In this document: positions 1 through 5,886 of the stretch, piece by piece
Layout of the letters: the number at the start of each line of letters is the position of its first letter
Numbering within the stretch: position 1 is the stretch's first letter
Assembly: GCA_014238775.1 (NCBI GenBank)
Contig: JABAAK010000075.1
Coordinates: 1-5,887, forward strand
Length of the DNA: 5,887 nucleotides
Reading direction: 5' to 3'
DNA from: Candidatus Paceibacter sp.
GTDB lineage: Bacteria; Patescibacteriota; Minisyncoccia; Phycocordibacterales; JABAAK01
Notes under the pieces: model-generated
The model's database searches: none
Told to the model about the DNA's origin: nothing
What the model saw: only the letters and a program-made list of their open reading frames with translations
Program-made: the position numbers and the translations under genes

Positions 1-126
1 CAGTTCCAGTGCAGAGTCAGCTAGAGGTTTAGCAGTTTGTGTGTATAGATACAAGAACAATCCATCTTGTGATGCTACATAGCTTTCGGATCCGTCCAAG
101 TCCAAATCAAAGTCTGGTTCGTATAC
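1..126 (-). other. Module 17: D-x-D-x-D-G loop plus DGLFLYLYTQ segment, dockerin-like, cut at window edge
   Basis: Residues 1921-1962. It starts P-D-F-D-L-D-L-D-G-S-E-S (D1927, D1929, D1931, G1932), then A-S-Q-D-G-L-F-L-Y-L-Y-T-Q and A-D-S-A-L. This fits a motif I recall from bacterial surface proteins, 'D-x-D-G-x-x-x-x-L-T-D-G-L-L-x-L-R-Y-L-F-G', a calcium-loop-plus-helix unit resembling half a dockerin. The usual R-Y-L-F-G is Y-L-Y-T-Q here. The rest lies beyond the window. Calcium binding is inferred. Confidence 0.55.
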
Positions 127-3100
127 TGCATCTGTAATGTCACCCAAACTAACACTGTGTGTAGTTGTGACAGAGAATATTCCGTCTGGTGTGTATGAGT
201 ATGTACCACTGTTTGCTGGAGTAACAAGAGAATCAAATGTTATTGTGATGGTGAATCCACTTACATCAACACCACTAATCAAATACGCATCAGTTTCATC
301 TTTTCCTGTTACAACAAATCCTCCCCCACCTGTTGTTGTACTTGAGTTCTGGAATTCTAAAGGTGAGGTTAATACAAGTTTGTTATCTACAATAATGGCA
401 TTTGTAATGGATGGTGTAGATGTGTTTATATCTACAGCTACTGTGTAGTCTGTTCCTGAGTTTACCAAATCAATACTCTTATTAGAACTATCCGTGATAG
501 TGCCTGTGGTAGTACTCAATGTGCTAAATGCAAATGTTATATCTGTTTCTGTTTTAATACCTGAATTTGCTTCTACTGATACTAAGAAGTATCTACCTGA
601 TATTGTTGTTGTAGTTGTTGTGTCGTCTGTACTATCTCCTGTGGATGTGCCAAAAAGTTCATCAAAAGCTTCAACTTTTTTGATAGTTCCCGCTGATGAT
701 GTTGTTGGGTTTGATGGATCTGTGTTGTCAGTCTTTATAAAATCAAAGTCGGTTGTGTCTACATTTTGTACCAGTTCGCTAAATGATACTTTAACATCGA
801 AGATTTTCCCTTGTGTAACACCCGGCTCATCCAAGACTGTACTTTTAACCGTTGGGTCTTTTGTTTCAACAACAAACTGTGTTAGGTTAAGTGGTGCACT
901 GGTGTTATTTGCGCCATCTGTCACAAATGCAATACAATTATATGTTCCATCATCAAGTGGGTCAAATGTTACTGTTGTATTTGTGCTTGCTGTTATTCCG
1001 GTTGTATTGTTGTTTTCACATCCAGCAGTACCAGAAAATGTCAGTGTTCCGTCTTCGTTTGAACTGATAACTACTTCTGGTTGATCTGTAGTAGTTGATG
1101 GTGTTGTAACTGCAGTTTCTTCAGTAAGTTCTGGTAGTGTGTTATCAAAAACAAACGATGACAAAGTGAGGTTTGATGTGTTTCCAGCAAGATCAGTAAC
1201 TGTAGCAACACAAGTATATGTTGTACCACTGGTCAATCCCGTAGTATCAAATGTTATTTCATTGTTTCCTACTATTATATCTGGGTTTGTTACTACTATA
1301 CCGTTCTCTATTGGTACACACCCACCAGTAAACGATACTGTTCCGTCTTTTAATGAGCTTATGGTCACAACTGGATTGTTTGTTGGATCAGTTATTGCAG
1401 TTTCTTCAGCAATAGTTGATGGGTTTGTGTCCACTGTAAATGATGGTATTGCGATGTTATCACTTACAACATCTACAACACTTGTAAGTACTATTTCACA
1501 ATCATTATAAGTTCCATCTTCAAGTTCTAAGAAGTTTTGGTCTACAAGTTCAACTATCAAAACAGCACCAGCTGCGAGTTGAGTTTCCGCACTTGTTTCA
1601 AATCCACAAGAGCCACCAGCTACAAAAGAGACTGTGGTGTCAGTATTAACGGTTGAAGTTACTTCCAAAATTGGGTTGTTTGTGAGTCCTATATCGTTAA
1701 CATCTGCTGTTGGTTTTTGAGTTTCTATTAATATAGTGTCTGATACAGAAATATAACCAGATGTATTTCCAACCTTATCTACTACTTGTATAGCGAAGTT
1801 ATGATATCCATCTGAAAGTGTGTATGAACTATCTATTACTTTGTTTTCGACAGTGTGACCAGTTTCATCATTTCCAAATTCTATATCAACTGTGTATACA
1901 TTTGATTTATTTGTGCTTTCTGGAAAGATTGTTGAAGATTCTTGCTCTGCTACAAGAATCAAAGAATCATTGTCATCTGGTGTGTTGTTGTCATTTAGAT
2001 CACTCCAAAGGTAGAGTTCAACATAAGACCTAGCCTCAACATTTTTAACTTCAAACTTAGGTGTTGTATCAGATGTGATAAGGTCTGTGTTACTTGAACC
2101 TGAGTCGCTTTCTGTGTGTAGGGATGCACTTATTCTTTTTGTTGATAACGGTGATACACCTTTTACTGCTGAGTCTATGTTTACTACAGTATCGTCTGAA
2201 GGCACCGAATCAGATCCTCCTTTTGTTCTTGATGTTACTTTGAAACTATTACTTCTCCTATAATCATCAGTCCTAAGAACATCTATTGGGATTACTACAT
2301 CATATTCAAGACCATCATTTGCAACACCGTCATTGTCAAGGTCACAAACCACAGGGCTATCTGCGTAGACCTCTATACTTAGTGCATCAATCTCTGGGGT
2401 TGGGGTTGTGGTTCCTTTGTTTAAGTACACAAATAACCTACTGTTTGGTATAGCACATCCTTTTAGGTTTACAGGTTTTAGAGAATGATAGATATGAGTA
2501 TCTGATCCATCAACTACTTCTATGTGAGATGAATTTACTATAGGTTTGGTTGGTGGAGTTGGTACAAGGTCTTCTACATTTATAGACAATGTGTGTGATG
2601 GACCTGATTCTGTACCTGAAATTGTATTTGTAACTGTCGCATATAAAATATAAGGATCTGTGGAAGGAGTTAATTTAACATATGTATTCCATTCACTATT
2701 ACTTTCAACAAAAAGGTTGTCAGTTTTTATAGTACATGTTGTTGTATCAGATGGGCTTGTACAAATATATTGATCAACCGTTGCTGAAGTATCATCATTA
2801 TATATTGTAATTTGACTAAGTTTCACTGGAGGTGTGTCGCCTGATTCACTGTATGTCGCGTAACCTCTGATGTTTATATATTGGTTGTTTGTGAAATATT
2901 CATCATAGTTTTGTAGTGTTGAGTATGAGTCTACATGTACTGAAAGACCTGTAGGTGTTCCCTCTATAGATGCAATACGGAAATCAGATGCTGCAACATA
3001 CTTTGGATTAGGGATATTTCCTACTTTATCTATCACAGTAGCTGTAACCACATATTCCCCATCTGAAAGTCCATTAGAAATCTCTGTTTCTGTTAGCTGC

Positions 3101-5886
3101 TTAATTTCAGAAGTGTAACCAGAAATATAATCACCATATTTTACACTAAGATTTGCACTTGTACCTGTACCTGTGTTTCCAGTTTCAACAGTTCCTATTG
3201 TGGTTAATTCATTTTGATCAATTATTCCATCAAAATTAAGATCATTCCAGTCATATAGTTCTACTATTGAATCGTTTTCAGTGTTTGTTATGTTAAATGT
3301 TGGTCTTTTTTCATTTGTTACAAAAACTATAGATGAAAAACCAGATAGAAGACTTATTTTTGAAAATCCTGTAGGGGTTCCAGAGTCAAGTATTAGTGTT
3401 AAATATCCATCCCCGGTTTGAGATATTGAAGAATTTCCAGATCTGTCTATTGAAATTATCTTTAATGTAAAGTTTGTTCCTATATTAGAGACAGGTTTTA
3501 TATTTGAAAAGTATTCTTTTTCAATCATAAATTCAAATTCTTTACCTGGGTTGCTATTTGAGTCAGTACAGTCTGCTCCATCAGCTGTAACAGAAAGCGG
3601 TAGTATTATGTTATCCAAATCGATTTTAATTTCTGAATTTTCTTCTGCACAACCGTTAAAGTACAAATCTTTAAATTGAGTATGGTTGTCTGTTGTGTAG
3701 TAATCTGTAGACGATGTTTGGTCTGATATTGGTCTTCCGGTATCATCTCCAACTTTGATAGAAGCTGCAAGTGGTGTGAATGGAGAAGTTATATCAACAT
3801 ATAGATAAATAGGATTTGATTTTGATGATTCGATTCCACCAAACTCAGATGTTGCTGTGATCTGATATAGTGTATTACTTTCAGTCAAAGAAATATCAAT
3901 CTCCCATTTGTTTTGTCCATTTACAATTGTTGTTGACCCTAGGATGTTTGTGTCGGTGTCTTTATATACTTTTATAGTTTCACCAGCTTTTCCTTTTCCT
4001 TTTATAGTTATTCCTGATTCTGAGTGTGTGTAATATGCATTGTTATATATTGTGTTGTAGTCTAGTGTGTCTACATATAGTTCTGTTGGTGGATTACCAA
4101 GTATCTCAACATCAAATGAAAGTATATCAACATCGTCTGTTGTAGAAAAGTTTCCAGCGGCATCAACAATAATTGCGGTAAATTTGTTATCTGTGCCACT
4201 CAACACATCTCTGTTTACTGTTTTGAGTGTTGTTGTTGTGTAACCAAATATTGTGTTTCCAAAAGCAACGTCCACTGAGCTAGAAGTACTTTGGGTAGAT
4301 GCTTGAATTGATTTCAATATTAGTTCGTTTGTTTGTATAACACCGTCGACATCAGTTTCTCCAGTTTGTACTTCATCTTTCCATTGATATAGCTCAATAA
4401 CGGCATTTGCTTCAACATCAGAAACACTGATTCTTGGTGTAGAACTATTTACTTTTGTAGAATCAAATTGATTTGGTGATGTTAATGATAATGTTGGTTT
4501 TGGTGATAATGTAACTTCATTATCAAGGGTTACCAAAACTGAAATTCCAGTATTTGTACCAAATGTTGTATTGCCTGCAGTGTCAGAAAGGTTCAAATAT
4601 AACTCATGTGGAGAGGTTAAGTGTACTGCTGATATAGAAATACTTTGTCTAGAATCTGTTTGCAGTGGACAAGGGATTTGTGATTGGGTGTCGTTTACTG
4701 GGGTGAAAAGAGTATCAAGAGATGCTCCACTTTCAACACAAACATCAAATACTAACACACCAGTATGATTTGTTATACTGTCTGTCTTACCAGCTGGATA
4801 CGCATCTCTTGAAGAATCACTTGATTCTCTAAGACTAAAAGAAGAGACTGATGAAATACCTATTGTATCTACTGTAAATACAAATGATGCATATGATGGT
4901 GTGTTAGCCAGATTTAATGCTTTTGCACATAAAGTATATGTTGTGCTTTCTGCAAACACAGATTCAAATGATCCACCATTTGTATCATTTGTTATCGGGT
5001 TGCTCAAACTATAGTCAGTGTCAGTTAGGTCTTCCGCACAGTCTGTTGTAGAAGATTGTAAATTAGAATATTTTAAGCTGTTTAAGTCCAAACCAGTTTG
5101 ATCCACTGAAGCAATAGCTTCTATTGATGAGTAATTTTTCTTTTGATTGTTTATATAATTTATTGATGTGTGCCTGTTTGTGTAGATTAAATTTGTATTT
5201 GCTGTAAACTCTATTGGTGTTTCTGATGTATCTACTTTTATGTCTACTGGAGGTGTAAATGATGAAACATACCCAGCCAAATCAACCACACGAACTACAA
5301 ACTTATAAGTAGTATTATCAACTAAGTCTGTGCTATCAATAGTTTTGTTTTCTGATGTGGTGTAATTTGTGACCTCACTTCCCCACAAAACATCTGTAAC
5401 ACCTGCTGTAAATTGTGTAACTCCGTGAAGTGTTAACTCTGACGCTTGTACCAAACCGTCTGCTGATGCGTCGTCACTCCAAGTGTATACTTCAACGAAT
5501 GCACCTTCTTCTATATTTATTGGTGTTATATTTGGTGTGATATCGTTTGTAACAAACCCTCCAGAATTTACTGAAACAGCAACTGGTGTTTGTTCTGCAG
5601 CTTTTGAGTTGTGGTATGAGATACTTGGTGTTGTTATATTTGAATCAGTTACTTCAAAACATATTTGTCTGTTTTCTTCAACACCTGCATTGTCTACAAT
5701 ATTTGAAATTTCTGTTCCGTTATATACATCTGAATAAGATTGCAAACTACAATCAGTTGCAGCATCTGTAACAAGTGAAGTAGTTACTAGATATTTTATC
5801 TTTGAGCCATCGTCATATGCAGTTATATAATAGTCAGTCCCTTTGTTAGATATAGTAGCTATGTCTGTAAAGTTTGAAACACCAGA
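1..5886 (-). CDS. Giant multi-domain Ig-like repeat surface protein, internal fragment (both ends missing)
   Basis: One frame is open for 1962 codons (residue r occupies bases 5889-3r down to 5887-3r); neither a start nor a stop lies in the window, so the full protein is longer. Seen: about 17 consecutive beta-rich modules with motifs such as VTDLAGNTS, VVDKVGNTS, SDTAGNTT and linkers like FTVDT, typical of bacterial Ig-like domains. Composition is rich in Thr (about one in seven by sampling), Ser, Asn and Asp, poor in Arg (about 20), with 18 Cys and one Met. No catalytic domain, transmembrane segment, RTX nonapeptide or LPxTG motif is visible. Inferred role: exported adhesin or cell-surface fibre whose domains are held by disulfides or calcium. 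Arg is nearly always AGA/AGG, fitting a low-GC genome; Trp is TGG throughout. The frame is certain; adhesion is inferred from architecture, and a biofilm-matrix or S-layer-like protein is an alternative. Confidence 0.95.
127..411 (-). other. Module 16: Cys-free beta-rich domain, possibly SwmB-like
   Basis: Residues 1826-1920. It has S-I-T-N-A-I-I-V-D-N-K-L-V-L-T, reminiscent of the 'x-x-A-x-V-x-G-N-x-L-V-L-T' opening of SwmB/Big-type adhesin domains. It then has a Thr-Gly stretch with four consecutive Gly (1853-1856) and alternating strands such as G-F-T-I-T-I-T-F and G-T-Y-S-Y-T-P-D-G-I-F-S-V. No Cys. The family assignment is tentative; what is visible is a beta-rich, Gly/Thr/Ser-rich domain. 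Confidence 0.4.
412..852 (-). other. Module 15: Big_12-like 'FSELV' domain with Thr-run insert
   Basis: Residues 1679-1825. The motif FDVKVSFSELVQNVDTTDFD matches the bacterial Ig-like pattern 'x-V-x-V-x-F-S-E-x-V-x-x-x-D-x-x-D-F' known from Big_12-type and Bap-like adhesin domains. A low-complexity stretch follows, with S-T-D-D then six Thr (1756-1761), then I-S-G-R-Y-F-L-V-S-V-E-A and T-D-I-T-F-A-F. No Cys. This marks a change of domain type towards the C-terminal side. Confidence 0.65.
853..1128 (-). repeat. Module 14: tandem compact Cys-pair Ig-like domain, copy 3
   Basis: Residues 1587-1678. Pattern: T-E-E-T-A-V-T-T-P, P-E-V-V-I-S-S-N-E-D-G-T-L-T-F-S-G-T-A-G-C (C1623), D-D-G-T-Y-N-C (C1651), I-A-F-V-T-D-G-A-N-N-T-S, closing F-V-V-E-T-K-D-P. 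The Cys are 28 apart, shorter than in modules 12 and 13, so the middle of the domain has lost about eight residues. It is the last Cys-bearing module in the window. Confidence 0.8.
1129..1416 (-). repeat. Module 13: tandem compact Cys-pair Ig-like domain, copy 2
   Basis: Residues 1491-1586. Pattern: A-E-E-T-A-I-T-D-P, P-V-V-T-I-S-S-L-K-D-G-T-V-S-F-T-G-G-C (C1523), then TTYTCVATVTDLAGNTSN (C1559), closing F-V-F-D-N-T-L-P. The last motif is a textbook bacterial Ig-like closing strand and turn. It is most similar to module 14 in E-E-T-A-x-T, I-S-S-x-x-D-G-T and the Cys motifs, pointing to duplication. Confidence 0.8.
1417..1713 (-). repeat. Module 12: tandem compact Cys-pair Ig-like domain, copy 1
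   Basis: Residues 1392-1490. Pattern: N-P-I-L-E-V-T-S, T-V-S-F-V-A-G-G-S-C (C1427), L-E-D-G-T-Y-N-D-C (C1463), closing F-T-V-D-T-N-P. It is the first of three compact domains in a row sharing 'V-S-F-x-G-x-C ... D-G-T-Y-x-C'. This copy has an additional residue before the second Cys and lacks a clear D-x-A-G-N turn (V-V-D-V-V-S-D-N in its place). The Cys are 36 residues apart, as in module 13. Confidence 0.7.
1714..2166 (-). repeat. Module 11: calcium-loop Ig-like module, copy A4
   Basis: Residues 1241-1391. Landmarks: T-T-P-K-F-E-V-K-N-V-E, then S-Y-V-E-L-Y-L-W (W1294), an acidic loop at 1296-1307, E-F-G-N-D-E-T-G-H-T and the closing strand FAIQVVDKVGNTSGY. A Ser/Asp-rich segment (residues 1256-1268) sits in the early part. 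No Cys. Here the next module is a compact Cys-pair Ig-like domain, not the B type seen after A2 and A3, so the block pattern ends. Confidence 0.75.
1966..2001 (-). other. EF-hand-like calcium loop, copy A4 (diverged)
   Basis: Residues 1296-1307, DLNDNNTPDDND. Positions 1, 3, 5, 9 and 12 are D, N, N, D and D, but the usual Gly at position 6 is Asn and position 8 is Pro. Ligand positions are mostly kept, so weak or altered calcium binding is possible. Confidence 0.55.
2167..2568 (-). repeat. Module 10: GCA-NS Cys-pair module with DxDxDG loop, C module
   Basis: Residues 1107-1240. It begins with a Pro/Thr linker (V-P-T-P-P-T-K-P) and contains K-P-V-N-L-K-G-C-A-I-P-N-S-R-L-F-V-Y (C1144), then V-Y-A-D-S-P-V-V-C (C1181), immediately followed by DLDNDGVAND, a thrombospondin-type-3-like calcium loop (D1182, D1184, D1186, D1191). 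It then has E-Y-D-V-V-I and F-K-V-T-S-R-T-K-G-G. It aligns with module 7. It is the only module that combines a Cys pair with an acidic calcium-type loop. Confidence 0.7.
2314..2343 (-). other. Thrombospondin-type-3-like D-x-D-x-D-G loop next to a Cys
   Basis: Residues 1182-1191, DLDNDGVAND, directly after C1181. The D-x-D-x-D-G-x-x-x-D spacing is a common calcium-binding pattern in exported bacterial proteins. In the paralogous module 7 the equivalent stretch after C773 is T-D-S-N-S-N-P-G and would bind poorly or not at all. Confidence 0.6.
2569..2958 (-). repeat. Module 9: Ig-like B module with short-spaced Cys pair
   Basis: Residues 977-1106. It opens like module 6 (H-V-D-S-Y ... Y-F-T-N-N-Q-Y-I-N-I-R-G-Y-A) and continues with V-K-L-S-Q-I-T-I-Y-N-D-D, the equivalent of T-I-K-V-Y-K-D in module 6. 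C1042 and C1051 are only 9 residues apart (Y-I-C-T ... T-T-T-C-T-I), which could form a hairpin disulfide. Later strands are S-E-W-N-T-Y-V-K-L and Y-I-L-Y-A-T-V-T-N, again parallel to module 6. Module 6 lacks both Cys, so the pair was gained or lost as a unit. Confidence 0.7.
2959..3375 (-). repeat. Module 8: calcium-loop Ig-like module, copy A3
   Basis: Residues 838-976. Landmarks: K-R-P-T-F-N-I-T-N-T-E, then I-V-E-L-Y-D-W (W880), an EF-hand-like loop at 882-893, a G-T-G-T-G-T-S linker, K-Y-G-D-Y-I-S-G-Y-T and the closing strand YVVTATVIDKVGN. It ends in E-G-T-P-T-G, echoing S-G-T-P-T-G at the end of module 7. No Cys. This copy carries the best calcium loop and opens the second A-B-C block. 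Confidence 0.8.
3208..3243 (-). other. Canonical EF-hand-like calcium loop, copy A3
   Basis: Residues 882-893, DLNFDGIIDQNE. Positions 1, 3, 5, 6, 8, 9 and 12 are D, N, D, G, I, D and E, which is the textbook EF-loop pattern. It follows W880-N directly. Calcium binding is a strong inference from the pattern alone. Confidence 0.8.
3376..3780 (-). repeat. Module 7: GCA-NS Cys-pair Ig-like module, C module
   Basis: Residues 703-837. Core: K-D-L-Y-F-N-G-C-A-E-E-N-S-E-I-K-I (C746), then L-S-V-T-A-D-G-A-D-C (C773), an acidic Asn/Ser segment, F-E-F-M-I and the closing strand LKIISIDRSGNSS. It aligns with module 10 across the G-C-A-x-x-N-S motif, the A-D-x-x-x-C motif and the segment after it. The second-Cys region T-D-S-N-S-N-P-G looks like a worn version of the calcium loop in module 10. 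The only Met of the window (M787) is here. Confidence 0.7.
3781..4095 (-). repeat. Module 6: classical bacterial Ig-like domain (Big_6/Big_13 type), B module
   Basis: Residues 598-702. The most conventional Ig-like unit here: GITIKGKGKAGETIKVYKD, a short D-T-N-I-L-G hairpin, then V-N-G-Q-N-K-W-E-I-D-I-S-L and L-Y-Q-I-T-A-T-S, ending Y-V-D-I-T-S-P. This matches the well-known pattern 'G-x-A-x-x-G-x-x-V-x-V-Y ... G-x-W-x-x-x-x-x-L ... Y-x-I-T-A-x-A'. No Cys and no long calcium loop. Its opening (YVDTLDYNTIYNNAYYT) parallels that of module 9 (HVDSYSTLQNYDEYFTNN), supporting a shared B position in two successive blocks. Confidence 0.8.
4096..4506 (-). repeat. Module 5: calcium-loop Ig-like module, copy A2
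   Basis: Residues 461-597. It has the same landmarks as A1 and A3: S-T-P-R-I-S-V-S-D-V-E, then V-I-E-L-Y-Q-W (W502), an acidic loop at 510-521, A-F-G-N-T-I-F-G-Y-T and closing strand IIVDAAGNFS. Five extra residues (E-V-Q-T-G) separate W-K-D from the loop, so this copy carries an insertion at the loop entrance. No Cys. It begins the first of two clearly parallel A-B-C blocks. Confidence 0.75.
4324..4359 (-). other. EF-hand-like calcium loop, copy A2
   Basis: Residues 510-521, ETDVDGVIQTNE. Loop positions 1, 3, 5, 6, 8 and 12 are E, D, D, G, I and E. Position 1 is Glu rather than the usual Asp. The run D-V-D-G-V-I-Q-T-N-E is otherwise close to the canonical pattern and lines up with copies A1 and A3. 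Confidence 0.65.
4507..4863 (-). other. Module 4: Cys-pair Ig-like domain with SDTAGNTT motif
   Basis: Residues 342-460. C383 (V-F-D-V-C-V-E) and C406 (Q-I-P-C-P) are 23 residues apart, then a strand E-L-Y-L-N-L runs into SDTAGNTTFG, a clear bacterial Ig-like closing turn. The opening stretch (residues 345-362) is Ser/Arg/Asp-rich. It is followed directly by calcium-loop copy A2. Placement of the two Cys differs from modules 12-14: both precede the AGN strand, as in modules 7 and 10. Confidence 0.6.
4864..5217 (-). other. Module 3: Cys-pair Ig-like domain
   Basis: Residues 224-341. C283 (S-T-T-D-C) and C320 (TTYTLCAKALNLANTPSY) are 37 residues apart. The second Cys sits in the 'T-Y-x-x-C' strand just before a N-L-A-N-T turn, the counterpart of the D-x-A-G-N turn of other modules. 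It closes with FVFTVDT. The first 40 residues (T-N-L-I-Y-T-N-R and following) resemble the opening of modules 6 and 9 only weakly. Disulfide pairing is inferred. Confidence 0.6.
5218..5565 (-). repeat. Module 2: calcium-loop Ig-like module, copy A1
   Basis: Residues 108-223. First copy of a module that recurs four times. Order of landmarks: ITPNITPINIEE, then V-E-V-Y-T-W (W136), an EF-hand-like loop at residues 139-150 (D139, S141, D143, G144, E150), then E-L-T-L, a W-G-S-E-V-T-N-Y-T segment and the closing strand FVVRVVDLAGYVSS, ending in DIKVDTSETP. No Cys. In ordinary bacterial Ig-like domains the 'V-x-V-Y' strand runs into a short hairpin; here that hairpin is occupied by the acidic loop. 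Calcium binding is inferred from the spacing of the acidic residues. Confidence 0.75.
5437..5472 (-). other. EF-hand-like calcium loop, copy A1
   Basis: Residues 139-150, DASADGLVQASE. EF-loop positions 1, 3, 5, 6, 8 and 12 are D, S, D, G, V and E. Position 9 is Q. This is a recognisable 12-residue loop with one extra residue after the preceding W-S-D compared with copy A3. No helices resembling a full EF-hand flank it, so it is a loop within a beta domain. Confidence 0.65.
5566..5886 (-). other. Module 1: Cys-pair Ig-like domain, N-terminally cut by the window
   Basis: Residues 1-107 of the visible frame. It holds C46 and C76, 30 residues apart, the second in the strand ENRQICFEVTDS that corresponds to the 'Y-x-C' strand of later modules, followed by a S-I-S-Y segment where the AGN turn usually lies. 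A V-A-V-S-V strand ends the module before the first calcium-loop module. A disulfide between the two Cys is inferred. The upstream part is outside the window, so whether this is a complete Ig-like unit cannot be judged. Confidence 0.55.

Noticed and set aside
137..448. 103-codon open stretch on the plus strand
   Set aside because: Antisense shadow of modules 15 and 16; no recognisable motif and no ribosome-binding site of note.
601..636. TTG/TTGTTG-type tandem DNA repeat as a possible microsatellite or phase-variable tract
   Set aside because: It encodes the Thr run with mixed ACA and ACT codons and is a triplet repeat, so length changes would not shift frame; no evidence of a regulatory role.
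494..1084. 196-codon open stretch on the plus strand
   Set aside because: It is antisense to modules 14 and 15. The translation is a Val/Ser-rich low-information string with no domain motif, while the minus frame across the same bases has clear Ig-like and Cys motifs.
1139..1510. 123-codon open stretch on the plus strand
   Set aside because: Antisense shadow of modules 12 and 13, produced by the Thr- and Val-rich codon composition of the real gene.
1692..1713. Cadherin-type D-x-N-D calcium motif (A-D-V-N-D)
   Set aside because: It occurs once, without the other cadherin landmarks, and falls at an Ig-like linker.
1818..2263. Two short plus-strand open stretches (71 and 62 codons)
   Set aside because: Both oppose modules 10 and 11, whose motifs continue unbroken; the first is a Leu/Cys/His-rich string typical of antisense translation.
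3526..3528. Internal ATG as the true start of a shorter gene
   Set aside because: The frame is open for 786 codons upstream with the same module types, and the ATG sits inside a domain between conserved landmarks.
4571..4768. 65-codon plus-strand open stretch
   Set aside because: Antisense to module 4, including its SDTAGNTT motif; no independent coding signal.
5483..5771. Two overlapping plus-strand open stretches, one with a Phe/Leu/Cys-rich hydrophobic run
   Set aside because: They lie antisense to modules 1 and 2; the hydrophobic run is a by-product of the opposite-strand codons, not a credible membrane protein.
1..5886. RTX repeats, LPxTG sortase signal, frameshifts or pseudogene decay
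   Set aside because: No G-G-x-G-x-D nonapeptides or LPxTG motif occur in the visible frame, and the frame has no interruption; any anchor signal would be outside the window.
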